DNA of 5,108 nucleotides, taken from contig JAJZKX010000163.1 of assembly GCA_021850745.1 (NCBI GenBank), positions 1-5,108 of the forward strand, read 5' to 3'. A program made the translations under genes and the position numbers. The notes beneath the pieces are model-generated. The model worked only from the letters and a program-made list of their open reading frames with translations, ran no database searches and had not been told where the DNA came from. The first letter of the stretch is position 1. Each line of letters opens with the position of its first letter. This document shows, in pieces, positions 1 to 5,108 of this stretch. The stretch comes from Thermoplasmata archaeon (GTDB lineage: Archaea; Thermoplasmatota; Thermoplasmata; Thermoplasmatales; Thermoplasmataceae).

Positions 1-159
1 GGGCCCTGCCATAGCCCTGTTCCAGAATGGCACAGGCTAACCGTTAATCGGGGCCTCAAAATATTCATAGAGGGCGGCAACGCTTATCACAACCGATACA
101 ACGGCGAATTCCTTGAATTGCGCAGGTTCCCACTTCTCATAACAATTTCACGCCGATGA
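1..159 (+). CDS. Possible 3' end of an unidentified gene (partial)
   Basis: Frame 1 is open from the window edge for 52 codons and ends at TGA 157-159. The peptide includes the stretches PEWHRLTVNRGLKIF, IEGGNAYHNRYNGEF and LELRRFPLL. It has no membrane segment and no motif I can name; the 'GGNAYHN' stretch vaguely recalls a DDE transposase tail, but that is only an impression. An open frame of this length occurs by chance fairly often. Its arginines are mostly CGN, unlike the AGG-rich genes of the window, so it is either foreign or not coding. If real, it converges on iorB. The 118 bases up to the iorB stop show no convincing gene and no strong T-tract terminator; the only T-rich stretch is weak, near 187-199. 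Confidence 0.2.
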   Translation, partial: GPCHSPVPEWHRLTVNRGLKIFIEGGNAYHNRYNGEFLELRRFPLLITISRR

Positions 160-277
160 CTTTCAACACTCTCTGCTCGACTCAAGCTTTTCCTGTTTGA
201 TTCATCAACAGAGGAAATGTCTCTGGTTCAAGCGCTATTCAGGCGACTAGGGTGTGTTGCGTGCCATACCATTTTTC

Positions 278-865
278 CTAATGAACTTCTATTTCACCGA
301 ATCCAACTGAAAGGGCCCTGGAATTCGCCTCAAGGACATGGCCGGAAAACCTGTCAGCCAGTGCGTCCAGCACCACTTCCTTTCCAAAGGGAAGTGCGCG
401 TCCTGCAATTGCAGCACCTATCATCACGGTCCCTGCAACTCTCTCGTCTCCGCATTCCCTTGCAAGCCTTACCGCATCAATCCTGTGAAATCTATTCAGT
501 TTTCCGAGGTTCTCGCCGACTGAACTCAGTTCCGGGTACTCCTGCCTTCTCATGCTCAGGTAAATCGGGGTCAGCTTCTCGGTGCTCATTATCACGAGAG
601 TGTCTCTTGACGCCTTGTTCAGCGCCCTTATCGTCTCTATCTCCTCCAGGCCCAGGATAAGATCTGCTTTCCCCTTTGATACCATTGGGCTCCTGACATC
701 TCCCAGTCTCACCTCCACTGATACTGAACCACCTCTCTGCGACATTCCATGTATCTCGGACATAACAACATTCATGCCAGCCAGTGAGGCAGCCTCCGAG
801 ATCAGTGTACCGGCAGTTACGACTCCCTGTCCTCCTACCCCGGCGATAACGATGTTAACTTCCAT
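278..865 (-). CDS. iorB: Indolepyruvate:ferredoxin oxidoreductase, beta subunit
   Basis: This is the smaller subunit of the enzyme that converts indolepyruvate and other aryl-pyruvates, plus CoA, to aryl-acetyl-CoA and CO2, passing electrons to ferredoxin in the cytoplasm. It belongs to the gamma-type pyruvate/ketoisovalerate oxidoreductase domain family. Seen in the sequence: the N-terminal VIAGVGGQGV motif (residues 6-15), SEIHGMSQRGGSV (36-48), then the usual alpha/beta body ending in FGEIEVH before TAG. The chosen ATG at 865 gives 195 residues, normal for the family, with the glycine-rich motif at the expected distance from the start. An ATG at 874 would add only M-V-E and is possible. 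The frame stays open further upstream, but that extension lies inside iorA and lacks family similarity. The start overlaps the iorA stop by 11 bases, so the two are probably co-transcribed and translationally coupled. No clear T-tract terminator follows it. Confidence 0.93.
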   Translation of the reverse strand: MEVNIVIAGVGGQGVVTAGTLISEAASLAGMNVVMSEIHGMSQRGGSVSVEVRLGDVRSPMVSKGKADLILGLEEIETIRALNKASRDTLVIMSTEKLTPIYLSMRRQEYPELSSVGENLGKLNRFHRIDAVRLARECGDERVAGTVMIGAAIAGRALPFGKEVVLDALADRFSGHVLEANSRALSVGFGEIEVH

Positions 866-2738
866 TTCCACCATCCTTCGAGATTGCCCCGAACGGGCAA
901 ACCATCGTGTTTGAGCAGACACCGCAACCATCGCAGAGGTCCGGATCAATCGTCACTCTACCCTCCACTATTGAGATTGCAGGGCAAGAGAAATTCTCGA
1001 CACAATTCATGCATAGCCCGCATTTATCCTGGTCAACCACAAATACCTCTTCCGTTCCAGCTTTCCTGTTCCTCCTGTCCACAAGAATTGCACATTCACG
1101 CCTTGAGACAATTACAGAGACACCATCGGTCTTGAGTGCCCTGATAACGACTGGAAGAAAACCCCTCAAGTCGTAAGGGTCTGCAACAAAGACATCAGTT
1201 ATGCCAAGAGATTTCACCACATTCTCAATAAGTATTGGTCTCGACTCCTCTCCCATTCCGTTCCGTTCTACACCGGGGTTGATCTGCTGGCCGGTCATCG
1301 CGGTTGTGCCGTTATCCATCACGACCACGGTCAGTCTGGACCCGTTCCTGATAGCATTGATCAGGGGAGGCAGACCAGCGTGGAAGAACGTGGAATCGCC
1401 AATAAATGATATCACCCTCTTTCCCGTAGCCTTTGATAAACCGCTGCCAACACCAATGGAGGATCCCATCTCCAGCATTACGTCAGCCTCATTGAACGGC
1501 TCATAAGCCCCAAGAGAATAGCATCCTATGTCGGAAGAATAGACAACATCACTCATTCCCGACATCTTCACCGCCCTGTTTACAACGAAGTAAGTTGCCC
1601 TATGAGGGCATCCAGGACAGAGAACCGGTGGCCTTGGCGGGAGGGCAGATCCCGCGTCAAGGTTCTCTCTTTCCTGAACTCTTATGCCAAGCGCTCCAGA
1701 AAGTGATCTGGCCACTATATCCGGGGTATATTCATATGCAAGGGGAAAGATTCCATCCATTTTACCATGGATCACTGTTCTCAGTGAATGCATCTGGGCA
1801 ATCTCCCTTGCGTTTTTCTCGAGATATGGGTCAAGCTCCTCAACAATAAACACAGAGTCATGGCTTGAAAGGAACTCCCTGAGTTTTTCCATAGGGAGGG
1901 GGTTCGTAAACGAGAGCTTGAAAACGTCTGCCACTATGGAATGCTCAGCTATCACGTCTGAAAGGCAGTTATACGCCTCTCCAGAGGTGATAAAGCCTAT
2001 GGTGGATCTACCATTGCCCTCCACACGATTCATTGGGGTTTGGTTCGAATAGGCAAGGGCCTCTTCCATCTTGGAATCCAGCTCCTTTCTCAGGTGAACT
2101 GAACTGGACGGCAGTGTGAGGAACTTTTCCTCTCCCTTCCTGAACCTGCCCTTGGTTACAGGGATTGGCCGATCCCCGACAGTCACCACTCCCCTCTGAT
2201 GGCTGACCCTGGTTGTTGTTCTCAGGATTACCGGTACCTTGAGCTTCTCTGACAGATTGAAAGCCTCAACCACGCAGTTCTTGGCTTCCTGTGGGTTCGA
2301 CGGTTCGTACATTGGCAGGTGCGATAATTCAGCATAATGCCTGTTGTCCTGTTCATTCTGGGAGGAGTACATGGAGGGATCGTCAGCGGTCATGATCACC
2401 ATGCCTGCCCCCGTACCTGCGTATGCAATGGACATAATGGCATCCGCTGCAACATTCATGCCCACATGTTTCATGAAGACAAATGACCTGATCCCTGAGA
2501 TTGAGGCAGCGTAAGCCATTTCAGTTGCAACTTTCTCGTTCACCGAGAACTCAAAGTAAAAGCCCCCTTCAGATGAGATCCTCGAGAGTGCATCGCCAAC
2601 TTCACTGGATGGAGTACCCGGGTATGTTGCAACAAAACCAACCCCAGCTTCGATTGCCCCCCTGGCTATTGCCTCGTTTCCCAGAAGGAACAACCTGCTG
2701 CCGGGCAGAACATCAAGGATGGATTCTCGCTGGACCAT
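855..2738 (-). CDS. iorA: Indolepyruvate:ferredoxin oxidoreductase, alpha subunit
   Basis: This is the catalytic, thiamine-diphosphate and iron-sulfur subunit of the aryl-pyruvate oxidoreductase that acts after transamination of tryptophan, phenylalanine and tyrosine. At 627 residues it has normal length. Domains in order: an N-terminal pyrimidine-binding domain with LLGNEAIARGA (18-28), YPGTPSSE (39-46), KHVGMNVAAD (90-99) and SSQNEQDNR (125-133); a middle transketolase C-like domain (about 240-350); a TPP-binding domain with CPGCPHR (374-380), GDSTFFHAG (447-455) and DNGTTAMTG (475-483); and a C-terminal two-[4Fe-4S] ferredoxin domain with Cys 573, 576, 579, 585 and 602, 605, 608, 614, each last Cys followed by Pro. 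All expected ligands are present, so the protein should be active. The ATG at 2738 is fixed by a strong Shine-Dalgarno sequence three bases away and by the family-typical N terminus. It is first in an operon with iorB and divergent from the radical SAM gene. Confidence 0.97.
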   Translation of the reverse strand: MVQRESILDVLPGSRLFLLGNEAIARGAIEAGVGFVATYPGTPSSEVGDALSRISSEGGFYFEFSVNEKVATEMAYAASISGIRSFVFMKHVGMNVAADAIMSIAYAGTGAGMVIMTADDPSMYSSQNEQDNRHYAELSHLPMYEPSNPQEAKNCVVEAFNLSEKLKVPVILRTTTRVSHQRGVVTVGDRPIPVTKGRFRKGEEKFLTLPSSSVHLRKELDSKMEEALAYSNQTPMNRVEGNGRSTIGFITSGEAYNCLSDVIAEHSIVADVFKLSFTNPLPMEKLREFLSSHDSVFIVEELDPYLEKNAREIAQMHSLRTVIHGKMDGIFPLAYEYTPDIVARSLSGALGIRVQERENLDAGSALPPRPPVLCPGCPHRATYFVVNRAVKMSGMSDVVYSSDIGCYSLGAYEPFNEADVMLEMGSSIGVGSGLSKATGKRVISFIGDSTFFHAGLPPLINAIRNGSRLTVVVMDNGTTAMTGQQINPGVERNGMGEESRPILIENVVKSLGITDVFVADPYDLRGFLPVVIRALKTDGVSVIVSRRECAILVDRRNRKAGTEEVFVVDQDKCGLCMNCVENFSCPAISIVEGRVTIDPDLCDGCGVCSNTMVCPFGAISKDGGNGS

Positions 2739-2741
2739 TCA

Positions 2742-2749
2742 GATCACCT
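2742..2749 (-). promoter_or_regulatory. Strong Shine-Dalgarno site of iorA
   Basis: On the minus strand AGGTGATC lies three bases before the iorA ATG. It is complementary over eight bases to the usual archaeal 16S rRNA 3' end, so iorA is probably translated from a leadered mRNA, unlike the plus-strand genes in this window. Its first bases lie in the 3' arm of the 2747-2764 inverted repeat. Confidence 0.8.
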
Positions 2750-2764
2750 GTGATATTACACAGG
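2747..2764. promoter_or_regulatory. Inverted repeat at the iorA start: operator or SD-masking hairpin
   Basis: CCTGTG (2747-2752) and CACAGG (2759-2764) are perfect 6-bp arms around ATATTA. In minus-strand RNA the stem extends to 8 bp (CGCCUGUG with CACAGGUG, one G-U pair) and takes in the AGGUG of the Shine-Dalgarno site. It also lies between the nearest TATA-like box and the start codon. It could be a dimeric repressor site or an RNA hairpin limiting translation; the sequence alone does not decide. A second overlapping perfect repeat, ATCAC-CT-GTGAT, spans 2743-2754. Confidence 0.45.
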
Positions 2765-2766
2765 CG

Positions 2767-2774
2767 TATTATAA
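2767..2774 (-). promoter_or_regulatory. Possible TATA box for iorA
   Basis: Minus-strand TTATAATA is the best TATA-like match before iorA. A start about 26 bases from its centre would fall near 2744, leaving a leader of only about 6 nucleotides, too short to carry the Shine-Dalgarno site. Either initiation is a little upstream of that, or a weaker AT-rich box around 2807-2815 (CATTTATTG on the minus strand) is used, giving a leader of roughly 45 nucleotides. Confidence 0.35.
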
Positions 2775-2795
2775 CAATGCGGAAAACCGCATGTT
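2773..2795. repeat. Inverted repeat in the divergent promoter region
   Basis: ATGCGG (2777-2782) and CCGCAT (2787-2792) are perfect 6-bp arms around AAAA. Allowing one unpaired A at 2776, the arms extend to 9 bp (AAC before, GTT after). It abuts the iorA TATA-like box, so it could be a transcription-factor site upstream of that promoter, or a hairpin if transcription starts further out. Confidence 0.4.
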
Positions 2796-2908
2796 CACGA
2801 TCTCTGCAATAAATGATGTAGCCGCGTTGGATGGGTTTTGGGTCCGGTTTCTCGCGTTCTTGACTGGAACCATTATGGCAAGACTCTTGGAGTCCATAAT
2901 TTAAGAGC

Positions 2909-2930
2909 CATCCCTGATATGTGAGGGATG
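2909..2930. promoter_or_regulatory. Inverted repeat next to the radical SAM gene promoter
   Basis: CATCCCT (2909-2915) and AGGGATG (2924-2930) are perfect 7-bp arms around an 8-base spacer. The right arm ends three bases before the TATA box at 2934-2940, where TFB contacts the BRE. The geometry fits a dimeric transcription factor that either blocks TFB/TBP or activates from just upstream. It differs in sequence from the two repeats nearer iorA, so a different regulator is implied. Confidence 0.5.
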
Positions 2931-2933
2931 TCG

Positions 2934-2940
2934 TATAATA
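2934..2940 (+). promoter_or_regulatory. TATA box of the radical SAM gene
   Basis: TATAATA has its centre 26 bases before the GTG at 2963. That is the normal archaeal TATA-to-transcription-start distance, so the mRNA would begin at or next to the GTG and be leaderless. No Shine-Dalgarno sequence is present before the GTG, in agreement. Confidence 0.6.
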
Positions 2941-2962
2941 GAATTGTTTGAGTAGTGGAAAC

Positions 2963-4087
2963 GTGGTAAATGCCCATCAAGGTGGGCCACCCGCGCTGGT
3001 CTTTGTGGAACTGACTAAGAGGTGCGACCTTGCTTGCGTGCACTGCAGGGCATCTGCAGGACTTGAAATCCTGCAGGACGAACTCACCGTTGACCAGGTA
3101 AGAGGCTTCCTTGAAGAACTGGTCATGCGATCCAGAAGGAAACTCCATGTCATATACACAGGAGGGAATATTGCTCTTGTGAGGGACCTGGATGAATTCA
3201 TGTCAATGACGAGGAATCTCGGGCTCTCATTTTCGCTCAGCCCGTCTCCTTCAGAATACACTGATCTGGGGTTCCTTGAGAGAGCCAGGAATCATGGGGC
3301 AGCCTCAATCTCGACCAGTATCGACGGTCTTCAGGATATTCATGACAGAATCAGGGGTTCCCGTGGATCTTTTTCCAACGCTGTAAGGATTATCAGGGAG
3401 GCGAAATCATTGGGTGTCCCGGTTCAGGTAAACACCCTTGTTGCGCTTGAAAACATCATGGATCTTCCACACGTATTCACGAGGATAAGGGAACTTGGCG
3501 TGGAAGTATGGGAACTCTTTTTCCTGATAAACACCGGCAGGGGCAGGGTAATGAATGATCTGGAAGCCGAGCAGGTCGAGGATGTTCTCCACTGGCTTGC
3601 TCACATAAGGAAATACTTCAGGTCTGTGAGGACGGTGGAGGCACCGCAATTCAGCAGAATTCTAGCTATTTCATGCTCTTCCGTTAGGAAGGGAAACCTG
3701 TTTAACTATCTTGTAGCCTCAAGCGGAATACCTGTACTGGATTCTGACCATCCGGGAGAACCAGTTTCTCCAAGAGGCAGAACACTTTTTCTATCATCGG
3801 AGGGAGAGGTATATCCCAGCGGATTTCTGCCGGTATCTCTCGGAAGCATCCGGAACATTCCATTCAGAGAAGAGCTCTCAGGGTACCTGGAAAATGACTT
3901 CAGGGTCATTGGGGAAAATGAGAATGGTCGCTGTGACATCTGTTTCTATTCCACAATATGCGGGGGCTCAAGAGCGAGATCCTACGCTTACACAGGAGAC
4001 ATAATGCAGCCGGATCCATCATGCCTGCTCAACGCACAGCTCCTGCCCCTGATTCGCAATCATGGAGGAGGGGATGGAAAGCGATAA
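2963..4087 (+). CDS. Radical SAM/SPASM-type protein (TIGR04053-like)
   Basis: A cytoplasmic radical SAM enzyme of unknown substrate, 374 residues from GTG 2963. Numbered from there: the SAM-cluster motif CX3CX2C in ELTKRCDLACVHCRASAG (Cys 21, 25, 28); YTGGNIALVRDL at 65-76 where GGE/GGD-P normally stands; STSIDGLQDIHDRIRGSRG (about 117-135); VQVNTLV; FFLINTGRGRV; EAPQFSR; GEVYPSGFLP; and a C-terminal cluster region with Cys 324, 327, 333, 353 in RCDICFYSTICGGSRARSYA...DPSC. From memory, the PSGFLP and CGGSRARxYAxTGD signatures match the TIGR04053 (BA_1875-like) family, related to heme- and peptide-modifying SPASM enzymes. There is no in-frame ATG near the start. GTG 2963 is preferred because the TATA box lies 26 bases upstream; TTG 2948 would add five residues. 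The odd point is Asn in place of the acidic residue of the GGE motif. Confidence 0.9.
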   Translation: MVNAHQGGPPALVFVELTKRCDLACVHCRASAGLEILQDELTVDQVRGFLEELVMRSRRKLHVIYTGGNIALVRDLDEFMSMTRNLGLSFSLSPSPSEYTDLGFLERARNHGAASISTSIDGLQDIHDRIRGSRGSFSNAVRIIREAKSLGVPVQVNTLVALENIMDLPHVFTRIRELGVEVWELFFLINTGRGRVMNDLEAEQVEDVLHWLAHIRKYFRSVRTVEAPQFSRILAISCSSVRKGNLFNYLVASSGIPVLDSDHPGEPVSPRGRTLFLSSEGEVYPSGFLPVSLGSIRNIPFREELSGYLENDFRVIGENENGRCDICFYSTICGGSRARSYAYTGDIMQPDPSCLLNAQLLPLIRNHGGGDGKR

Positions 4088-4113
4088 CCAGGTGCGGTTT
4101 TGAGCCGGGAAAA

Positions 4114-4239
4114 GTGTCGGAAAGGGACACAGGAAGCGACCACCAGGTAATATCCCTGGTCGCTCTTGCCGTGGGTCTCCTGATCTATTATTTCAAGAGG
4201 CGATTCACCAGATCCGGAAGAGGCCCTGGCACTGACTGA
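4114..4239 (+). CDS. Possible small single-span membrane protein (41 aa)
   Basis: A short frame starting GTG 4114, 26 bases after the radical SAM stop, and ending at TGA 4237-4239. It would have a polar N terminus (MSERDTGSDHQ), one hydrophobic span (VISLVALAVGLLIYYF, about residues 12-27), a basic stop-transfer patch (KRRFTR) and a Gly-rich tail. The charge pattern suggests the C terminus faces the cytoplasm. I recognise no family. The frame is open further upstream, but only as an overlap with the radical SAM gene. There is no good Shine-Dalgarno site, and an 8-bp inverted repeat lies inside it, so the stretch might instead be non-coding. It is kept because hydrophobic span followed by basic patch is membrane-protein-like and the position fits co-transcription. 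If it is not real, 4088-4316 is plain intergenic DNA. Confidence 0.35.
   Translation: MSERDTGSDHQVISLVALAVGLLIYYFKRRFTRSGRGPGTD
4135..4164. repeat. Inverted repeat downstream of the radical SAM gene
   Basis: AGCGACCA (4135-4142) and TGGTCGCT (4157-4164) are perfect 8-bp arms around 14 bases. An alternative inner pairing, CCAGG (4143-4147) with CCTGG (4155-4159), competes with the outer one. No T-tract follows, so it is not a standard archaeal terminator. It lies 47 bases after the radical SAM stop and inside the possible 41-residue gene. Confidence 0.4.
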
Positions 4240-4288
4240 GCCAGCGGAGCTAACACCACGTTTGCAGATGCCAACCACTGCCGATAAT

Positions 4289-4296
4289 TCTTTATC
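4289..4296 (+). promoter_or_regulatory. Possible TATA box of the membrane protein gene
   Basis: TCTTTATC in an AT-rich patch (about 4284-4296) has its centre about 25 bases before GTG 4317, the spacing expected for a leaderless transcript. The match to a TATA consensus is only moderate. If used, the membrane protein has its own promoter and need not depend on read-through from the radical SAM gene. Confidence 0.35.
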
Positions 4297-4316
4297 GCAA
4301 CCATGGATCAGTTCCC

Positions 4317-5108
4317 GTGAGGGCATTTTTCAGGAATTCAGCAGTATTTCTCATACTTGCTGCCGGAGCCACTGCTGTGGGTCTTCTCTTCTATTACGAG
4401 CTGAATTTCTATGCTTCAATTCCTGTGATCAGTATGGACAGTTACTACCTTTACTATGAGGCTTTTCTGCTGGCACTGGTTCCACTCACAATTCCTGTTT
4501 ATCTGAGGCACCTGATCGACACTGATAGGAATTTTGTGGAGATGCCCTACAGGAAATTCCTGAGAATCTCTTTTGGAGTACTTTGGATTTTTGACGGAGT
4601 GCTGCAAATGCAGCCCGGGCTTATCACACTATTCGATGAACTTGTTCTTATCCCGCTGCTGGGCTCTTCACCAATCGTGGACTCTCTCACACGTTATGCC
4701 ATAAACGTCTGGAACATAAACCCGCCAGTGTTTGATCTTATTGCCTCCCTGATCCAGGTGTACCTGGGGGCTCTCATCCTCATATTCAGGAAGGGACCGG
4801 TCCTGGTTCTTTCGCTGATACTTGCTCTTATCTGGAGTCTTCTGATATGGACTTTTGGAGAGGGATTCGGCGGAATATTGTCACCTTCTGCAACAATGCT
4901 CACCGGCTCTCCTGGTTCCGCCCTCATATATGCGCTCGCTTCATTCATCCTTATCCTGTCGATAAGGAACAGTTACTCAGCCAGCATAGAAAAAACTGTT
5001 CGGGTTTCCATGATCTTGCTGTTTGGTTACTTTGCAATAATGCAGGCACTGCCATCAAACGGATTCTGGGGGTCACTGCCAGTTTCCCTGTTTCTTGCTC
5101 CATTCGGC
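4317..5108 (+). CDS. Multi-pass membrane protein of unknown function (3' end beyond window)
   Basis: The frame is open for 264 codons from GTG 4317 to the window edge, with no stop. It is strongly hydrophobic, with probable membrane spans at about residues 9-27, 49-63, 81-97, 139-157, 161-180, 201-216 and 230-245, and an eighth starting near 252. Conserved-looking stretches are GVLWIFDGVLQMQPGL (87-102) and IWTFGEGFGGILSP (177-190) followed by TGSPGSALIYAL (196-207); Asp93, Gln97, Gln99 and Glu182 are polar residues in or beside spans. I recall similar DGxLQxQP and GEGxGG...TGxPGxxLxYxL patterns in unnamed actinobacterial membrane proteins, but cannot name a family or substrate. No ATG lies in frame near the start; the frame opens after TAA 4251-4253, and GTG is the first standard start. 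A TATA-like box about 25 bases upstream supports a leaderless GTG start. Confidence 0.82.
   Translation, partial: MRAFFRNSAVFLILAAGATAVGLLFYYELNFYASIPVISMDSYYLYYEAFLLALVPLTIPVYLRHLIDTDRNFVEMPYRKFLRISFGVLWIFDGVLQMQPGLITLFDELVLIPLLGSSPIVDSLTRYAINVWNINPPVFDLIASLIQVYLGALILIFRKGPVLVLSLILALIWSLLIWTFGEGFGGILSPSATMLTGSPGSALIYALASFILILSIRNSYSASIEKTVRVSMILLFGYFAIMQALPSNGFWGSLPVSLFLAPFG

Noticed and set aside
139..151. The 13-mer ATAACAATTTCAC resembles the lac-operator/M13 reverse-primer region of cloning vectors, with EcoRI (106-111) and HindIII (184-189) sites nearby.
   Set aside because: The match stops after 13 bases, the surrounding bases do not continue as vector sequence, and single restriction sites are expected by chance.
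217..660. A 147-codon plus-strand frame opposite iorB.
   Set aside because: It is an antisense shadow of iorB, rich in Pro, Ser, Arg and Leu, with no motif, while iorB on the other strand has clear family motifs.
866..949. An N-terminal extension of iorB to an ATG at 949.
   Set aside because: The added residues are encoded in the shifted frame of the iorA ferredoxin domain, resemble nothing in the IorB family, and would put the glycine-rich motif too far from the start.
2791..2904. A 37-codon plus-strand frame (starts MFTISAINDV, ends LLESII) in the divergent promoter region.
   Set aside because: No ribosome site; the nearest TATA-like box would start transcription after the ATG; codon choice (GCG, TTG, CGG) is unlike the neighbours; and it lies among regulatory repeats. 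Chance is more likely.
4303..4320. An ATG at 4303 before the membrane protein gene.
   Set aside because: It encodes only five residues (MDQFP) before TGA and is out of frame with the membrane protein, though that stop overlaps the GTG start.
4060..4326. An 88-codon minus-strand frame across the gap after the radical SAM gene.
   Set aside because: Low-complexity composition, no motif, no promoter or ribosome site, and it overlaps the ends of two plus-strand genes.

Overview
The window looks archaeal, most likely from a euryarchaeal lineage such as the Thermoplasmata; the lineage is a guess. The archaeal signs are: arginine written mostly as AGG/AGA, common ATA isoleucine codons, a Shine-Dalgarno copy (AGGTGATC) matching the archaeal 16S tail, TATA boxes about 26 bases before probable leaderless GTG starts, and a two-subunit ferredoxin-linked indolepyruvate oxidoreductase. 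No rRNA, tRNA, CRISPR array or complete mobile element is visible.

Layout from left to right. Positions 1-159 hold the 3' end of a possible plus-strand reading frame I cannot identify, with about 120 bases of apparently non-coding DNA after it. Positions 278-2738 on the minus strand are a two-gene operon, iorA then iorB, overlapping by 11 bases, encoding both subunits of indolepyruvate:ferredoxin oxidoreductase. Positions 2739-2962 form a divergent promoter region with three separate inverted repeats and TATA-like boxes facing both ways. Positions 2963-4087 (+) encode a radical SAM/SPASM protein resembling the TIGR04053 type, with a degenerate GGE motif. At 4114-4239 (+) there is a possible 41-residue single-span membrane peptide containing an 8-bp inverted repeat. 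From 4317 to the window end (+) runs the first 264 residues of a multi-pass membrane protein of unknown function.

How the genes may work together. IorAB would complete the oxidative breakdown of aromatic amino acids: transamination gives aryl-pyruvates, which the enzyme converts to aryl-acetyl-CoA while reducing ferredoxin. The divergent radical SAM gene, the small membrane peptide and the polytopic membrane protein are co-directional and could form a second unit. The membrane protein seems to have its own promoter, so co-function there is only a hypothesis. The least ordinary parts are the inverted-repeat-rich divergent promoter and the radical SAM protein with its small neighbour.
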